Shown piece after piece: positions 26,694-38,638 of a stretch of 64,000 nt of DNA. Within the stretch, counting starts at the first letter, position 1; the number at the start of each line of letters is the position of its first letter. The translations under genes were made by a program, and so were the position numbers. The stretch is taken from positions 31,925,864-31,989,863 of the forward strand of contig CM073322.1 in the NCBI GenBank assembly GCA_037043015.1. The letters run 5' to 3'. The DNA comes from Bryum argenteum. Its lineage: Eukaryota; Streptophyta; Bryopsida; Bryales; Bryaceae. Under the pieces are notes generated by a model. That model was not told the DNA's origin, did no database searches, and worked only from the letters and a program-made list of their open reading frames with translations.

Positions 26694-26766
26694 GCAGGAG
26701 CCCCGATCATCGGCCCTCCGCATCGGGTATCTTCTCCGGCGGAATACCCGACTATCGGGGCTCCTG
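26694..26766. other. Strong nested hairpin in the central spacer
   Basis: A 14 bp perfect outer stem (GCAGGAGCCCCGAT with ATCGGGGCTCCTGC) encloses an inner 8 bp stem (TCGGGTAT with ATACCCGA). The whole is 73 bp and much more GC-rich than its surroundings. It could be a structured RNA, a small-RNA precursor or a mobile-element end. No flanking signal decides this. Confidence 0.8.
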
Positions 26767-26829
26767 CTATACATAAAATTTGAATAATTCCTCATTTGTT
26801 ATATATTTGAGAAGATAATGAAAGTCCAA

Positions 26830-28222
26830 CATCACAGTATTCAAATCATTCAAACGGTGCTGCCCGTTCCTCTTCCCTCTACGAAGTTGGGGCAGGTGTG
26901 AGTGTGCCCGGGGCGGGCTCCGGGGGTTTTGGCCGGTGCCGTCGAGTGTCGAGATTTCTGTGTTGTCTGTGGTCAGGTCCTTCCTTTCCACCTCCATCGG
27001 GGGTCTGGGAATCGCAGGGAAGGCCCTGCCAACTTCGGCAGCTTCAGGTACTGATCGGCGATCGTCGCCATTCCAGCTAAGACTTGAGATTCTGGTTCTG
27101 AATGGCGGAAGCTCTGCGAGTTCGTCGAAATTAGGGTTTGTCAACCTTCTTGCGGGCCGTGGCTGCGGATCATGGACCGGATGCGATGCGATGCGAAAGG
27201 GAATGCTTCGCAATCAGCGACAGCTTCATAACTACAGTAATTGGGACGGGAGTGGGCAGAACCCCCGTTCATGTGGTGGAACAGGCTAGGAAAACAATTT
27301 TGTGGAGCATTTCGTAGTGAGTGAAAACGGTCACATTGAGGGCACCTCACGTCGTCGAAGGTTGGAAGGAAGAAGTCGAGGACGTGAAGTGTGATTTTAC
27401 TTTCGGCTCGGAAGAATCTGGTGAACAAAATAAATATTGACAACGGGCAAGATGAGCCAGGACGATGAGGTCGTATTGGCGGACGTCGAAGTGGCGGGAC
27501 GCCTGCTCACGGACTCAATTGCGAGAGATTCGAGGTTCGCGTCGTGCGACCTGCAGGACTCGCTGGATGCAGCGCGGTTCACGAGCCACCCTTATGTGAC
27601 ACCTCCCAAAGAGGTAAGCTTCTGTCGTCCGTCTCCTTCAAATAACTCTCACTGGTTTAGGTTCCTTCGGACCTTTCCGCGTGCGTAATGCCACGAAAAT
27701 TAGACGCTGCACGTTGGGTCGTTGTCAATATTGGTGGTCTCACTGAAGAATCTCATTGGCAAGAGCAAGCAACTTTGACAGGACATAGTGAAAGGTTGAA
27801 GAGTGGTGCAGTGAGCGTGGTCATGACAGAAGTGAACCTGAATTGACGTAGAGTGCGAACGCGAGGGCTTGTTATCGAGGATGTCCACTGGATCTTTCCT
27901 TTATCTGAACGTAATCCTCGGGACGTTCCACACACGCCATGATCATATTTGAAAGCTCAGCTTCATCCAAATCACACTTAAATTCGAATAGATTGGCGGT
28001 CGCAAGCCCCTTCGGAACTCAGGAGATGGTTAACTGCAGCCTGCGATTCCGAAATTCCTTTCGCTGTCCTCCGCCGGACGCTACATAGCAATATGCCATC
28101 AGAGCACGTCCTCTTCACCTCCACCAAACCATTTTTTTTACAATGCAGGCACGAGTTAATCATTAGGGTCCCTGCATCACGTGTTCTGCTGGTAGTAGCG
28201 ATAGTTGATATCGTGGGGACCG
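26830..28222. repeat. Inner, diverged end of right arm
   Basis: Mirror partner of about 23,226-24,680 with clearly lower identity than the outer arms. It carries the 5' flank and exon 1 of the right NUP155 copy and intron 1. A minus-strand open frame (26,767-27,213) overlaps it; its counterpart in the left arm is broken by stops, and the differences show no third-position bias, so I do not call a gene. Confidence 0.8.
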
Positions 28223-31200
28223 CATGGTAACAATGGTCTCGTACCTGAGGAGTTGGTATGATTTCACTCTGTTTCTCACTTGCTACTGGCGATGGGATCG
28301 TTTCGTGCAGTGGCCGCCGTTCGTGGATGTGATGAACTCGAGGGAGCTTCCGCCGGTGTTGATCGAGCGCTACAATGCAGCAGGAGGGCAGGGCACGGCC
28401 CTTTGCGGCATATTTCCGGAAATACGTCGAGCGTGGGCCACAGTGGATGACACCCTTTTCCTGTGGCGATTCGATAAGTGGTAAGAGCGGGAAGCTGGCC
28501 GAACACGGGCCGTGCAATCATTTTGTGTCCACGGTGCACCGAGCATTTGTGGTTAGGGGTGTTTTCGACAGCCGAACGTTTGTGAGGAGGGGAAAATGGC
28601 AGACTGATAGGGGGCATTGAAGTGGGCGCTGGGGATGGTTGGTTGGTTGTATTGCGCGCCACAGTGCTGGGTGATTGGAGTGTGTGATGCGAGGTCAGGT
28701 GCAGTGAGTGTTTTAGTGGGTGGTGCGGGTACCACCCGAAGTAGGGGTCTGGTTCGCGGAGCAGACCTGGAACGGTGGTACTGCGCAGTGGAGAGTGCGA
28801 GATGAACTGAGGGTGTTGGGGACGTTGGTGGCGTGCAGGGATGGGCAGTGCCCCGAGTACAGTGGAGAGGAGCAGGCCATTTGTGCTGTTGGATTGGTGA
28901 AGGCGAAGCCAGGCGTGTTCATCGAGGCCATTCAGCACCTGATTGTGTTGGCCACTCCGGTCGAGGTGAGGCCAGCTTGATGATGAGAGATGTAGTGCCA
29001 GAAGTTGAGCAGAAAGGCGCGAACGGGCCACTGGTTGGGAGCGATGCTGGGTGAATGGCAGTGTTGAGTTGTGGTTCGGGGTGAGGGAATTGACATGGCG
29101 GTGGGGTTGCGCAGTTGGTGTTACTAGGTGTGTGCTGTAGCGGGAGCGGGATGGGAGGAGATCCGTTCATGGAGCTGACGCTCCAGCCTCTGCCGCAGTA
29201 CACGATACCGACGGATGGAGTGACGATGACGTGCATCACGCACACGGATTCGGGACGGATCTTTCTGGGAGGTCGGGATGGGCATTTGTACGAGCTGATA
29301 TACAGCGCTGGGCATGGGTGGCAGAGCCGGTGCCGCAAGGTGTGCCATACTGGGGGTCTGGGTAACCTTCTGTCTAGGTGCCGTCTCCTGACCCACGGAA
29401 TGTCGTTGATGCTGGTAGGCAGATTGTGGTGGTGAGGTTGGGTCGCTCGGTCGGAGTGGCATAGCGATGGTGGGGTGGTGGTTGACGGAGGTGTGGTGGA
29501 TGCAGGTGGGTGGTTCCGAACTCGCTGAAGTTCGGCGCCGTGGATGCGATCGTGGAAGTGGTGGTGGACGAGGAGCGAAACATCCTGTACACGCGCACTC
29601 AGGAGTCGAAATTGCAGATGTTTGATCTGGGGAAGAACGGAGAGGGGGCGCCGAAGAAAGTGGCAGAAGAGAGCCGCGTGGGTGAACAGAGGGACGCGCG
29701 TGGACGGGTGGGAGGGAACCGTGCGGCTGCGCGGGCGACGAAGGCGAACATCGTGTCCATCGCTCCGATATCGAGCGTGGAGTCGAAGTGGCTGCACCTG
29801 GTGGCGATGACATCCGACGGGCGGAGGATCTATCTGTCGACGTCGACATCGACGGGGAGCAGCATGACGGGGGTGAACGGGTCCGCGGGTGTGGGCGGGC
29901 AGAAGCCATCGGTGCTGCGAGTGGTGATGACCCGACCGGCTCCGACGGTGGGCGTGGTGGGAGGCGGGCCGACGAGCACGGGCGGGTTTGGGAACTCGCC
30001 GTTGGGCGGTCTGGGTCGCACGCAGACGGAGGGCGGTGTGGTGATAAAGGCGGAGGCTGCGCACTGTTCGAGCGGAGTGATGGTCCTGTCGGACGCATCG
30101 CCGGCGACGCAGTCGCGGCTGGTGGTGGCCACTCGGGACCTGACGAGCTCGGCGGTGTCGTCGGCGGGTAGCGTGACCATAGGCGGGCAGGGGTCGGGTT
30201 CGCGATCGATGAGGGCGTTCCGGGAGATGGTGACGATCGTGGGCGTGGAGGGAAGGGCTCTGGCGATAGCGGACGTGCTGCCTCCTCCAGAACAGGCCGC
30301 GGCGGTGGAGTTCTCGGTGTGCGAGCCCGGAAGTGCAGCAGTGAGCAGTCTGGTAAGTTGGCAGTGGGGAGTTGTTGTGGTGGTATGGGCGGGGCCTCCA
30401 TCGTGGGGGCCGTGTGGTTTGAGTCGAGTGGTTGGCATTGGTGAATGTTGGTTGTTCCGGCGTTGGCGCAGGATGCTTGGAAGATAAGGAAAGTTGGTCG
30501 TGGATGCCCCGCTTGAGAAATGTATGGTAAAGGATGTGCGAGTGGGCGAAGTGTGGCGAGGATGCTCCGTGTGGAGGCGTGGGAGGGGTTTGAGCACGAG
30601 AGGAAGCATGTGTAGGAGAGGTGTATGTTGGGACAGCATGGAGGTTTGGGTGGGAGGTTTGGCATTCGGGGGTGTATTGAAGGAGTGGGGTTGATGGTGG
30701 AACGGGGTGTGGCAGGTGCACAGCGACGAGATGGTTCGTGCGCGGCGGTTGTGGGCTCGGGGAGAGCTGGCCACTCAGCACGTGCTTCCCCGGCGAAGAT
30801 CGGTGATCCTCAGCACGATGGGCGTGATGGAACTGGCATTCAACCGGCCGGTGGACCTGCTGCAGAAGCTGCTGGAGTCGAACAGTCTTCGGAGCGTGCT
30901 GGAGGACTTTTTCCAGCGGTATGGAGCGAGCGAGGCAGCGGCGATGTGTTTGCTGCTGGCTGCTCGGCTGACGTCGGACGACGACAACATGGTGCCGGGT
31001 GCCATAGCCGACAGGGCAGCGGAAGCATTCGAAGACCCGAGGCTGGTAGGGGTTCCGCAGATGCAGGAGAGAGGGTCGGGTACGAACGGCGTGTCTACGG
31101 CGGGCGGTTTCAACATGGGGCAGGTGGTGCAAGAGGCGGAGCCGGTGTTCTCGGGAGCTCACGACGGGCTGTGTCTGGCGACGGCACGGTTGCTGCGGTG

Positions 31201-33821
31201 CGTGTGGGAGCTTCCAGTGATGGATGTGCGGAAGGATGCGGGAGCGGAGATGAACGGCGACGGGGGCATCATATCGTGCAGGTGGGTGGGCTTCAGTGGA
31301 TATGGCGGTTCGTAGGGTGGTTCGTGGCGTGGCACGAGCGTATCGCGAAATAACGTGCGGAAGTGTTTGGGTGGTGCCTTCGGGTGGGGGTGGGCGTGGT
31401 CGAAGTTGTAGAAGGGGCATTCGGCTTCGAATGCGGGGAGCACTTGCTTAATTCCGTGGGCCATGGGCCGAAAGCCGTCTGTGGGTGGATGCTGGAGTAT
31501 GGCACAGCGTGTAGTCAGGAATCGAGTCGCGGGTGTATTTCGTTCAAATAGACTTTCTGGTGTGTGATGGGCGGTGTGCGAGTGGGTTGAGCGTTTCCTA
31601 ACCGCATCCGGTGTGTGATGGAGTGGTGCAGGTTGCCTGTGGAAGCCATGCAGGCGTTGGAAGACAAGATCCGGTCTTTGGAGCAGTTCCTGCGCGCTCG
31701 CAGAAATCAGAGGCGGGGTCACTACGCGAGAGTGATGGGCGTGGGTGACATGTCGGCGTACGGCGAGAGGCAGATGAGTCCGTTCGGTGTGGACGGTTTC
31801 GCGAGGGGAGAGATACCTTCTCGATCACCTCTGATGATCACGTACGAGACGCCGCAGCCGAGGGCAGCGAGGGCGACGCTTCCGGGATCCACGAACAAGA
31901 GGCAACGTCTGCCCCACAAAGAGCTGAGTCCCGCGGAGCTGGCTGCGATGGAGGTTGGTTGTGGTGTGTGGTGTGATTGCATCGTGGATGCGGTTGCGCG
32001 CGTTGGGTGGGAATTGGGGATGGGGGCGAGTGTGGGATGGGTGCTCCTGTGGTGGGGCAGACAGTGAGGTTTGGCTTGGAATAACGGCGTGGGGTTTGGT
32101 GGACGGATGGCAGGTGAGAGGAATGGAATGCATACGTCGGCTGCTGAGGAGGTCGGGCGAGGCTCTGCGGCTTCTGCAGCTTCTGCAGCAGCACCACGTG
32201 GGTCGTTTGGCGCAGACTCTGGATCAAGGTCAACGGCAGCAGCTAGGCCAGCTGACGTTCCACCAGCTGGTGTGTTCGGGCGACGGAGAGCAGATCGCGA
32301 CTCGACTGGTGGCGGCGTTGATGGAGGTAGGGGACGCAGTGAGTGCATGCAGTGTGGATCCGTTGATATTGGTGATGAGTGGTGCGTCGGGGGACGGTTG
32401 TGGTGCATTGCAGCGTGTATGTGTGTGTGTGAGTGATGGGTCGTGCGTGATGGTGTGCAGTACTACGTGGCACCGGATGGGAGGGGCACAGTGGACGACG
32501 TGAGCAGGAAGTTGAGGGACGGGTGCCCGAGCTACTACAACGAATCGGACTACCAATTTTACCAGGCCGTGGAGAGCTTGGAGAGGGCAGCGAGCAGCTC
32601 GAACGCGGAAGAGCGAGACATTCTGGCGAAGGAGGCGTTGGAGCTTCTGAGCAGAGTGCCGGAGACGGCGGACCTGCTGAGCGTGTGCCAGCGGTTCGAG
32701 GACATTCGGTAAGGCTGGGCTGAGAGTTTGACGTTGCGGGCGAGTCTTGTTTACGTCCGGGACGATCGGTGTCGGTGTCGGTGGAGTGTGCGAGTGTTGA
32801 GTGAGGAGGGGAGGTGGCGACGGGGAACGCCCGTTGGACGTATGTGGGGTGAAGCGTTCGCCAGTGGGTCTTGTGGACGGATTGCATCGGGGTCGTGGTG
32901 GTAGGGAGGGAGAGTGTGTGGTTTGCTGATGGCGCGTGGGTGCTGGGTTGGTGCAGGTTCTACGAGGCGGTAGTAGAGCTTCCATTGCGGAAAGCCCGTG
33001 CTGTAGACCCGTCGGAGGATGCGTTCAACGAGAGCATCGAAGAAGGCAGACGTCAGGCCGCGATAGGCGCGAGGCGGCAGTGCTACGATGTGGTGACGAA
33101 TGCGCTGCGGTCGCTGAAGGGGCAGTCGACGACGGATGTGGGGAACACGAAGGTTTCGTTCGGTGCGTCGGGTCCCGGAGCGAGATTGTTGCTGGATGAG
33201 GCGGCGAGGGAAGTTACATTCGGCAGATCGTGCAACTGGGGTGCGGTGGCCAGACAACGCTTTCCACGAGTGTTTGTACCAGACGATGATCGAGTTGGGG
33301 TTGACGCAGGAACTGCTGGATCTGGGCGGGCCGGATCTGGTGACGTTTCTGCAGAATGCCGGAAGCTACCAGAGCGCAAAGGTAAGGACCGGTGCGGTTG
33401 CTGGAGTGAGGGTGTGGAAGCAGCGAGCAAGGTGCCGGAGATGGATGCGAGGTGGTGTGGTGTTGATGGATGTTAGGGGCTGAGTATGGGTGGCATGATG
33501 GGGTGGTTATGTTGTGGGGACGGTGTGGTAATGGGTGGGCACCGCGTGTGTGTGTTGTTCAGGCGAGCCAGGTGTCGAGCGGAACGTTCAAGTCGCCGAT
33601 GCCGTCGACGACGCTGAACAGCGCTCGGATGCGGCAGGCGATCTCAGGGGAGCAGGCGAAGTACTTGGAGCTGTTATCGCGGTTGTACGTGCACAGACGG
33701 CAGCATGCGCAGGCCGCTCACGTGTTGCTGCGGCTGGCGGAACGAAGGCAACCGGAGGGAGCGTCGGAGGTCACGCTGGAACAGAGGTAGAGGCATCGGG
33801 CGCGGGCCGTGCGAAATGGAC

Positions 33822-33855
<34 letters not shown>

Positions 33856-35994
33856 GGGGGTTGTGCGAGGGTGGTGGAGTAACGTGCATGTGATGTGGGT
33901 GGCAGGTACGAGTACCTGAGCAACGCGGTACTGCAAGCCCGGAGCGGAAGCAGGGCTCCGGGAGGGCTGGGACCGGCTTCGGAGCTGTCGGACAGCGGTC
34001 TGATGGAGCTTTTGGAAGGCAAGCTGGCAGTGCTGCGGTTCCAGCAGAAGATCAAGGATGCGTTGGATCGGATAGCGTCCGGGGGATCGGCGGAGGAGGG
34101 AGGAAGCATGCCGATGGAGGAGGACGGGTTCCCTTTCCAGAGGGCGTTCACGGGAGCGTTTGCGGACGAGAGCAGGGCTCAGGCGGCGCGAGAGAAGGCG
34201 GAGGAGCTGGGATCGGAGCTGAAGAGCATCACCCAACTGTACAACGACTACGCGTGTCGGTTCGAGCTGTGGGAGGTGAGTGGTTTCGTGGTGTATGTAC
34301 GACCGGGAGGGCGGTGGTGTGTGAGTGGGTGGGGAATGTCTTGGGAGAAGAGGGGTTCGTGCATTTCCGGTGTGTAAGGACCCGGAATGCGGCACGATGT
34401 GGTTGTCACGATTCGTGATGCGGACATGGCCAGACGGATGGTTACAGTACCCGAATGGTCGCTGCTGCGGCGGCAGGACGAGAGGGGTGGGGATTGATTT
34501 GGGTGGGTTCCAGAGTTTGATGCGTGGTGGTGAGTGGGAGTGGTCCGGGGAGTGGGCGTGCGATGATGTTGACGTTGACGGCGTGGTTGGGTGGTGATGC
34601 AGGTGTGTCTGGAGATCCTGCACTTTTCGAATTACAGCGGAGATGCGGAGAACAGCGTGATGCGGGAGACGTGGACGCGTCTGCTGGACCAGGCTTTGGC
34701 AGTGGGCGGCGTCGGGGAGGCGTGCTCCGTGCTACGAAGAGTGGGGCCTCTGTTGTATCCCGGGGACGGGGGGAGCATGCCCCTTCACACGATCTGCCTA
34801 CACCTGGAAACTGCGGCGCATGTACGATGTGGCTCAACCTGTGAATCTGTGGACTATGTTGTAGCGTGGATGTGTGGAAGTTGCAGGGTAGTGTGAAGAG
34901 TCACGGACGTTCCATGATGGGGTGGATGCTTGTAGTTGTGATGTCCATCTTGGGGAGCGCTGGTATGGGTAGGGGTGAGTGGTCGGATCCCAAGGACCAC
35001 GGTCTGGAAAGCCGTGACTGGACGCAGTGGTGGAGGGAGTGTGGTCACCGTTGGTGCCGGAGAGTAGAAGGAAGGTGTTTAGGTGGATGGATGGTTTGGT
35101 GGGCGGAGCGGCGGTGGAGAGGGGTGGTGGAGTGAGCACTGACGAGCGTTGTGTGGGGTGGGCATGGTGGAACAGGATAAGATGAGGGCAGGAACAGAAG
35201 TGGTGGGGGACGAGGACATCCCGCGTGCGTTGCTGGCGGCGTGCAAAGGTGCGGGAGAGCCCGTACAGAGGAGCTACGATCGGGTGTTGGCGAGCGGGGC
35301 AATACTACCGAAACCGAGTCTGCGGCTGCGGATCCTGCGGTCGGTGCTGACGGTGATGCGCGAGTGGGCGAACACGGTGCTGTCGAGTCGGATGGGGTCG
35401 GGCGTGAGCGGCGGGTTCGTTCTGTTCGAGGTGCGGAGGTGGGTGTGAGCAACCAAGGCATGCGCGACAAGCTGGCGACCACGGCGAACAGGTGCGTGTG
35501 AGCGTTGAATGGTGTGTGGGTTGTGGTGGCTGGTTGTGCGGTCACGGGTCCGTGAGTCGTGGAAATGGAGAGGGAAATGAAGGGTGTTGCAAAGCATGTG
35601 TGGGTCGGGTGGGCGTGAATCAGTGCGGGGGACGCCATCATGGAAGATGCCATCCATGGGATGTATGCTTGGCGGGTGGAATGTTGTGGTTTGTCTCGGC
35701 TGATTGCGCAGTGGCTGGTCTGTGAGTCTAAGATTTGGAAAGGAGGGTGTGTTGCAGTACGTGTGGGTCTTGTGGGGGTGAATCAGTGAGGGTGAGGCGG
35801 GGTGGGTTGGAGTTCTGGTGTAGCGGTGGAGAAGTAGCGATGGTAGTGTCTGTGATGGTTGGTTTGAAGAAGCTAATGGACCCGGTTGTGTTTACAGGTA
35901 CATGACGGAAGTGCGACGCATAGCACTGCCACCCGGAGACGTGGAACCGGTGCTTCACGGGTTCAGGGAGCTGGAGGAGATCCTGCAAGGCTAG
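27452..35994 (+). CDS. NUP155: Nucleoporin Nup155 (right copy)
   Basis: Second copy of the nuclear-pore inner-ring scaffold protein, transcribed away from the centre. Exons: 27452-27613, 28311-28480, 28839-28965, 29115-29377, 29506-30352, 30716-31281, 31632-31953, 32114-32326, 32461-32708, 32957-33381, 33563-33786, 33906-34275, 34603-34821, 35176-35491 and 35898-35994, all with GT-AG borders and consistent phase. The start MSQDDEVVLADVEVAG aligns with plant Nup155 N-termini, and the end VRRIALPPGDVEPVLHGFRELEE aligns with their C-termini. Exons 6 and 7, broken in the left copy, are open here. This copy has frame breaks in exon 10 (about 33,211 and 33,240, one base short at each) and exon 14 (about 35,427, one base short). 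Neither copy as given encodes the full protein. Exon 1 differs from the other copy mainly at synonymous sites. Confidence 0.94.
33826..33854. repeat. TG microsatellite in NUP155 intron 11
   Basis: Right-arm counterpart of the CA tract at 17,596; one dinucleotide unit shorter. Confidence 0.9.
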
Positions 35995-36117
35995 ATGGGC
36001 GATGGCGAGTTGTTTTGGCCGTGGGCGGTTCAGCAGTGGCGGTTGCTCCGGTTTTGACTGTACATTCATTGAACGTGATGGCGCACGGGTGTGGACAGAT
36101 GAATTGGATGCTGGGGG

Positions 36118-36718
36118 TAGTCCCTTGTTGGGGCTGCAAGTGCGTGGATGGCAAGGATCCAGCGAGCGGTATCGTTGCGTGGAGCACATGGGGAAGTGGG
36201 GAGGCGCTGGAGTTTGTGAAAAGTAGGCCGTGTGTTGGGGTGGGCAGGCACTGAAGGTCCTTGGGGAGAATGTGTAATATGAAAAGTGAAATGGTTGAGT
36301 GCGTGACTTCTGCCTAGGGGTGCGGTTTAGACGATGGAGTTAGAGACGGACCGAGGCAGACGTGAATGCAGGTTGAGGAATCAGTTGGTTGCAGTTATGC
36401 GAGGTGGATGATTTCAGTATGACAAGGTCGATGCTGATTGTAGTGGGAGGTCGGAAGGTGTGGGTTAGCATTTCTTTCGAGTTCCGAAGAATTTTTAGGT
36501 AGTCAGATGACAAGGATAATACACATGAGGACACAGTTACATTTGAAAGCTGCATATTGGTTGTTCTTGTTCTGTCCAGTTTTCCTGAGGTTCCGACTTC
36601 AGAGGTTGAATCCGAAAGTGTTGGCAACAGTTGGTTGTACTTTTGGCTTGGTGGATCATCGAGGGTCCTTCCATGAATTGGGACATTCTCGGGGTGCATT
36701 TTGCATCTGCAGACTCGT
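36118..36718 (+). repeat. 600 bp segment present three times (right-arm copy)
   Basis: It begins 124 bp after the NUP155 stop codon and matches 57,236-57,830 in the same orientation, with only scattered substitutions and small indels. The match ends at GACTCGT (36,712 and 57,824), where the MITE-derived sequence begins in this arm. The function is unknown. It may be a duplicated 3' flank or an unrecognised element. Confidence 0.85.
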
Positions 36719-37263
36719 TACTGTAAAGCAATTATGGGAAATCAATAAGATGTATTTACAAAATATTTTTTAGCGAATTATGATCTTATGATGAAGGCTA
36801 GTAACTTTCTATTTAAAAGATTTTTTATTCAAATAACTTTGGTATTGGATTGCAATCATTTTTCTATACTGAAAAAAGTGAGTAAATGGATGATTTTTGA
36901 GGAGTTATATCTCCTTCATCCATTTTCAGATTTTGACTTTGTTTTGTGGGATGGTTTCCAATTTGAGTCTTGTTTATGTGGTAGATAGTAGATACTTTGA
37001 CAAATCAAAGATGTATAAGAGATAAGGCAAAGATTTGAGTGCAAAGGGTTGAGTTTTGGAGTGTTTTTTTATTTGTTTGTTTTCACCATTGCAAGGTCAT
37101 TATTTGCGCAAAGAAACTTTCCTCATGGATTATGTTTGTTTTAGTGTGTTATTGAGATGAAGTTCAATATTTGTGTAGTTTTTGGTTTCTTCATTGCAAT
37201 AAGTCTACTGGTAGCATTTTGACTTCAAAGTGAAAATGGTGAGATTCTGTGATGTTTTTTGCT

Positions 37264-37301
<38 letters not shown>

Positions 37302-37870
37302 TTTTAAAACGTTATGATCTTGCAATCTATGAGACCTCATTACTCAAAATTTGAGCCACATGATGTATAGTATGTTAATTATAAGATTGTAGGGTTGGAA
37401 ATTTGATTACTTTCTTTTATTTCTATTTATGACACTTTTTTTGAAAGTGTGTTTATTTATATACAAATGAGTCAAATACCATTTAGGGTTCAAGAATGGG
37501 GCATGTTTGACCATTGCAAGCCAATTATGTGATATTAAATATAGGTTTTCATAATTGTTTTTGGAGAAGTATGATTTCAAGATGAAATCCAAAGACGTTG
37601 TAGTTGGAAGATTTTTGTGTTGAATACTTTTGGTATTACTATGTTCTTAGTCTATAAAGCTTGGAAGTCTGTCCCGGGAGGTAACAAGTGTCTTTGTATC
37701 TTCATTTTCTTTTTTATTTTTGCTTTTTTTTCTTATTTTGAATCTTTCGTATCAAATGGACCTTTTGGCAGAATTTGTAAAATTGAATGAAGGTCTTACA
37801 TTGATTTAGATTCCTCCACTTTAAATTAGATTTTTCCATCTAAACAAGTTTTCTAAAATGTATTTAATGA
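36719..37870 (+). mobile_element. Tandem partial copies of the 3,199-type MITE (right arm)
   Basis: Mirror of 13,600-14,726. Matches to the 3,199-4,179 element run through 36,780-37,430, and a second partial copy starts after an eroded TTTAGGGTTC near 37,484. A T run of about 35 bases lies at 37,266-37,300. Confidence 0.7.
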
Positions 37871-38638
37871 GTTGTTGCAATAACAAGCAGTGTATTTTTA
37901 GCCTTAACTCAAAGTAGGTGTCAAGCAATCAGATGCAATAAGGAAGTTTGCAATAAGGAAGTTTGGACGAAACTACGTACATCAAGAGTTTGAATGAAGG
38001 AGGTGGCAAGGTGAGGAAGGAGGCAACACAACAGACAAGACAAGGGTTTGGGGGAAGGGAGATGGCAAAGTGAAGGAGGAGGCAACGCAATATACTTGAT
38101 CATAAGCTCTACAACAAATGGGTGGGTACGGCAGAGTGAACCAAGCACGAAGTCTAAGATGGACAAAAAGACTTAAACAAGCAAAACTAAGACATACAAG
38201 AAGACTAAGACAAGCAAAAAAAACTAGGACGAGCAGGGTTTTGGTGGGTAGCCTCTGAACACCCCAAAGGCGTGCCAACTCTCCCTAAAATAAGCTCGTA
38301 GGGGCAATATGCAATATGTGTACTTGTGCCAAGTATGGTCGAGTTCGGGAGGCTTTTCCATGGGCACTCGGTTCGGGTATGTCAGATTGGCCATCTACAT
38401 CATAGAATCATCAACAACATTACAATTGATAGGCAAGTGGGTTTGATAGACAAGCGTAGAATTTATATTCAGAAACGAGGTGTGGATGTGTACAGGCCAC
38501 AAGCTTATCTAAGTGTTTTGTAATGATACGAAGAGAATTGAACAAGAGAGAAGGGTTTTAAAACACTCTGTTGTACCTTAAAAAGTGCAGCAAGCCTCTA
38601 CGTGTAGTCAGAAATGGCGCAACGAGTGTGACGGTTGG
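37871..38638. other. Downstream of coiled-coil gene (right arm), no gene seen
   Basis: Mirror of 12,841-13,599, with the same imperfect 17-18 bp repeats near 38,150-38,225. Nothing else is supported. Confidence 0.4.

Noticed and set aside
26767..27213. 148-codon minus-strand open frame upstream of the right NUP155, possibly a head-to-head gene
   Set aside because: Some residues match the left-arm counterpart at 24,450-24,650, but that copy has stops and indels, and differences are spread over all codon positions, which does not suggest protein selection.
28919..31420. 833-codon antisense open frame through NUP155 exons and introns (and similar ones at 18,469-20,289, 20,261-22,324 and 20,673-22,529)
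   Set aside because: They cross real splice sites, are Pro/His/Arg/Thr-rich low complexity, match nothing, and follow from the G/T-rich sense strand that removes stops from the other strand.
15198..36254. Palindrome as a pure fold-back sequencing artefact
   Set aside because: Arm-specific insertions with exact empty sites, a diverged inner region and different microsatellite lengths would not arise from one molecule read twice; joined haplotypes remain possible.
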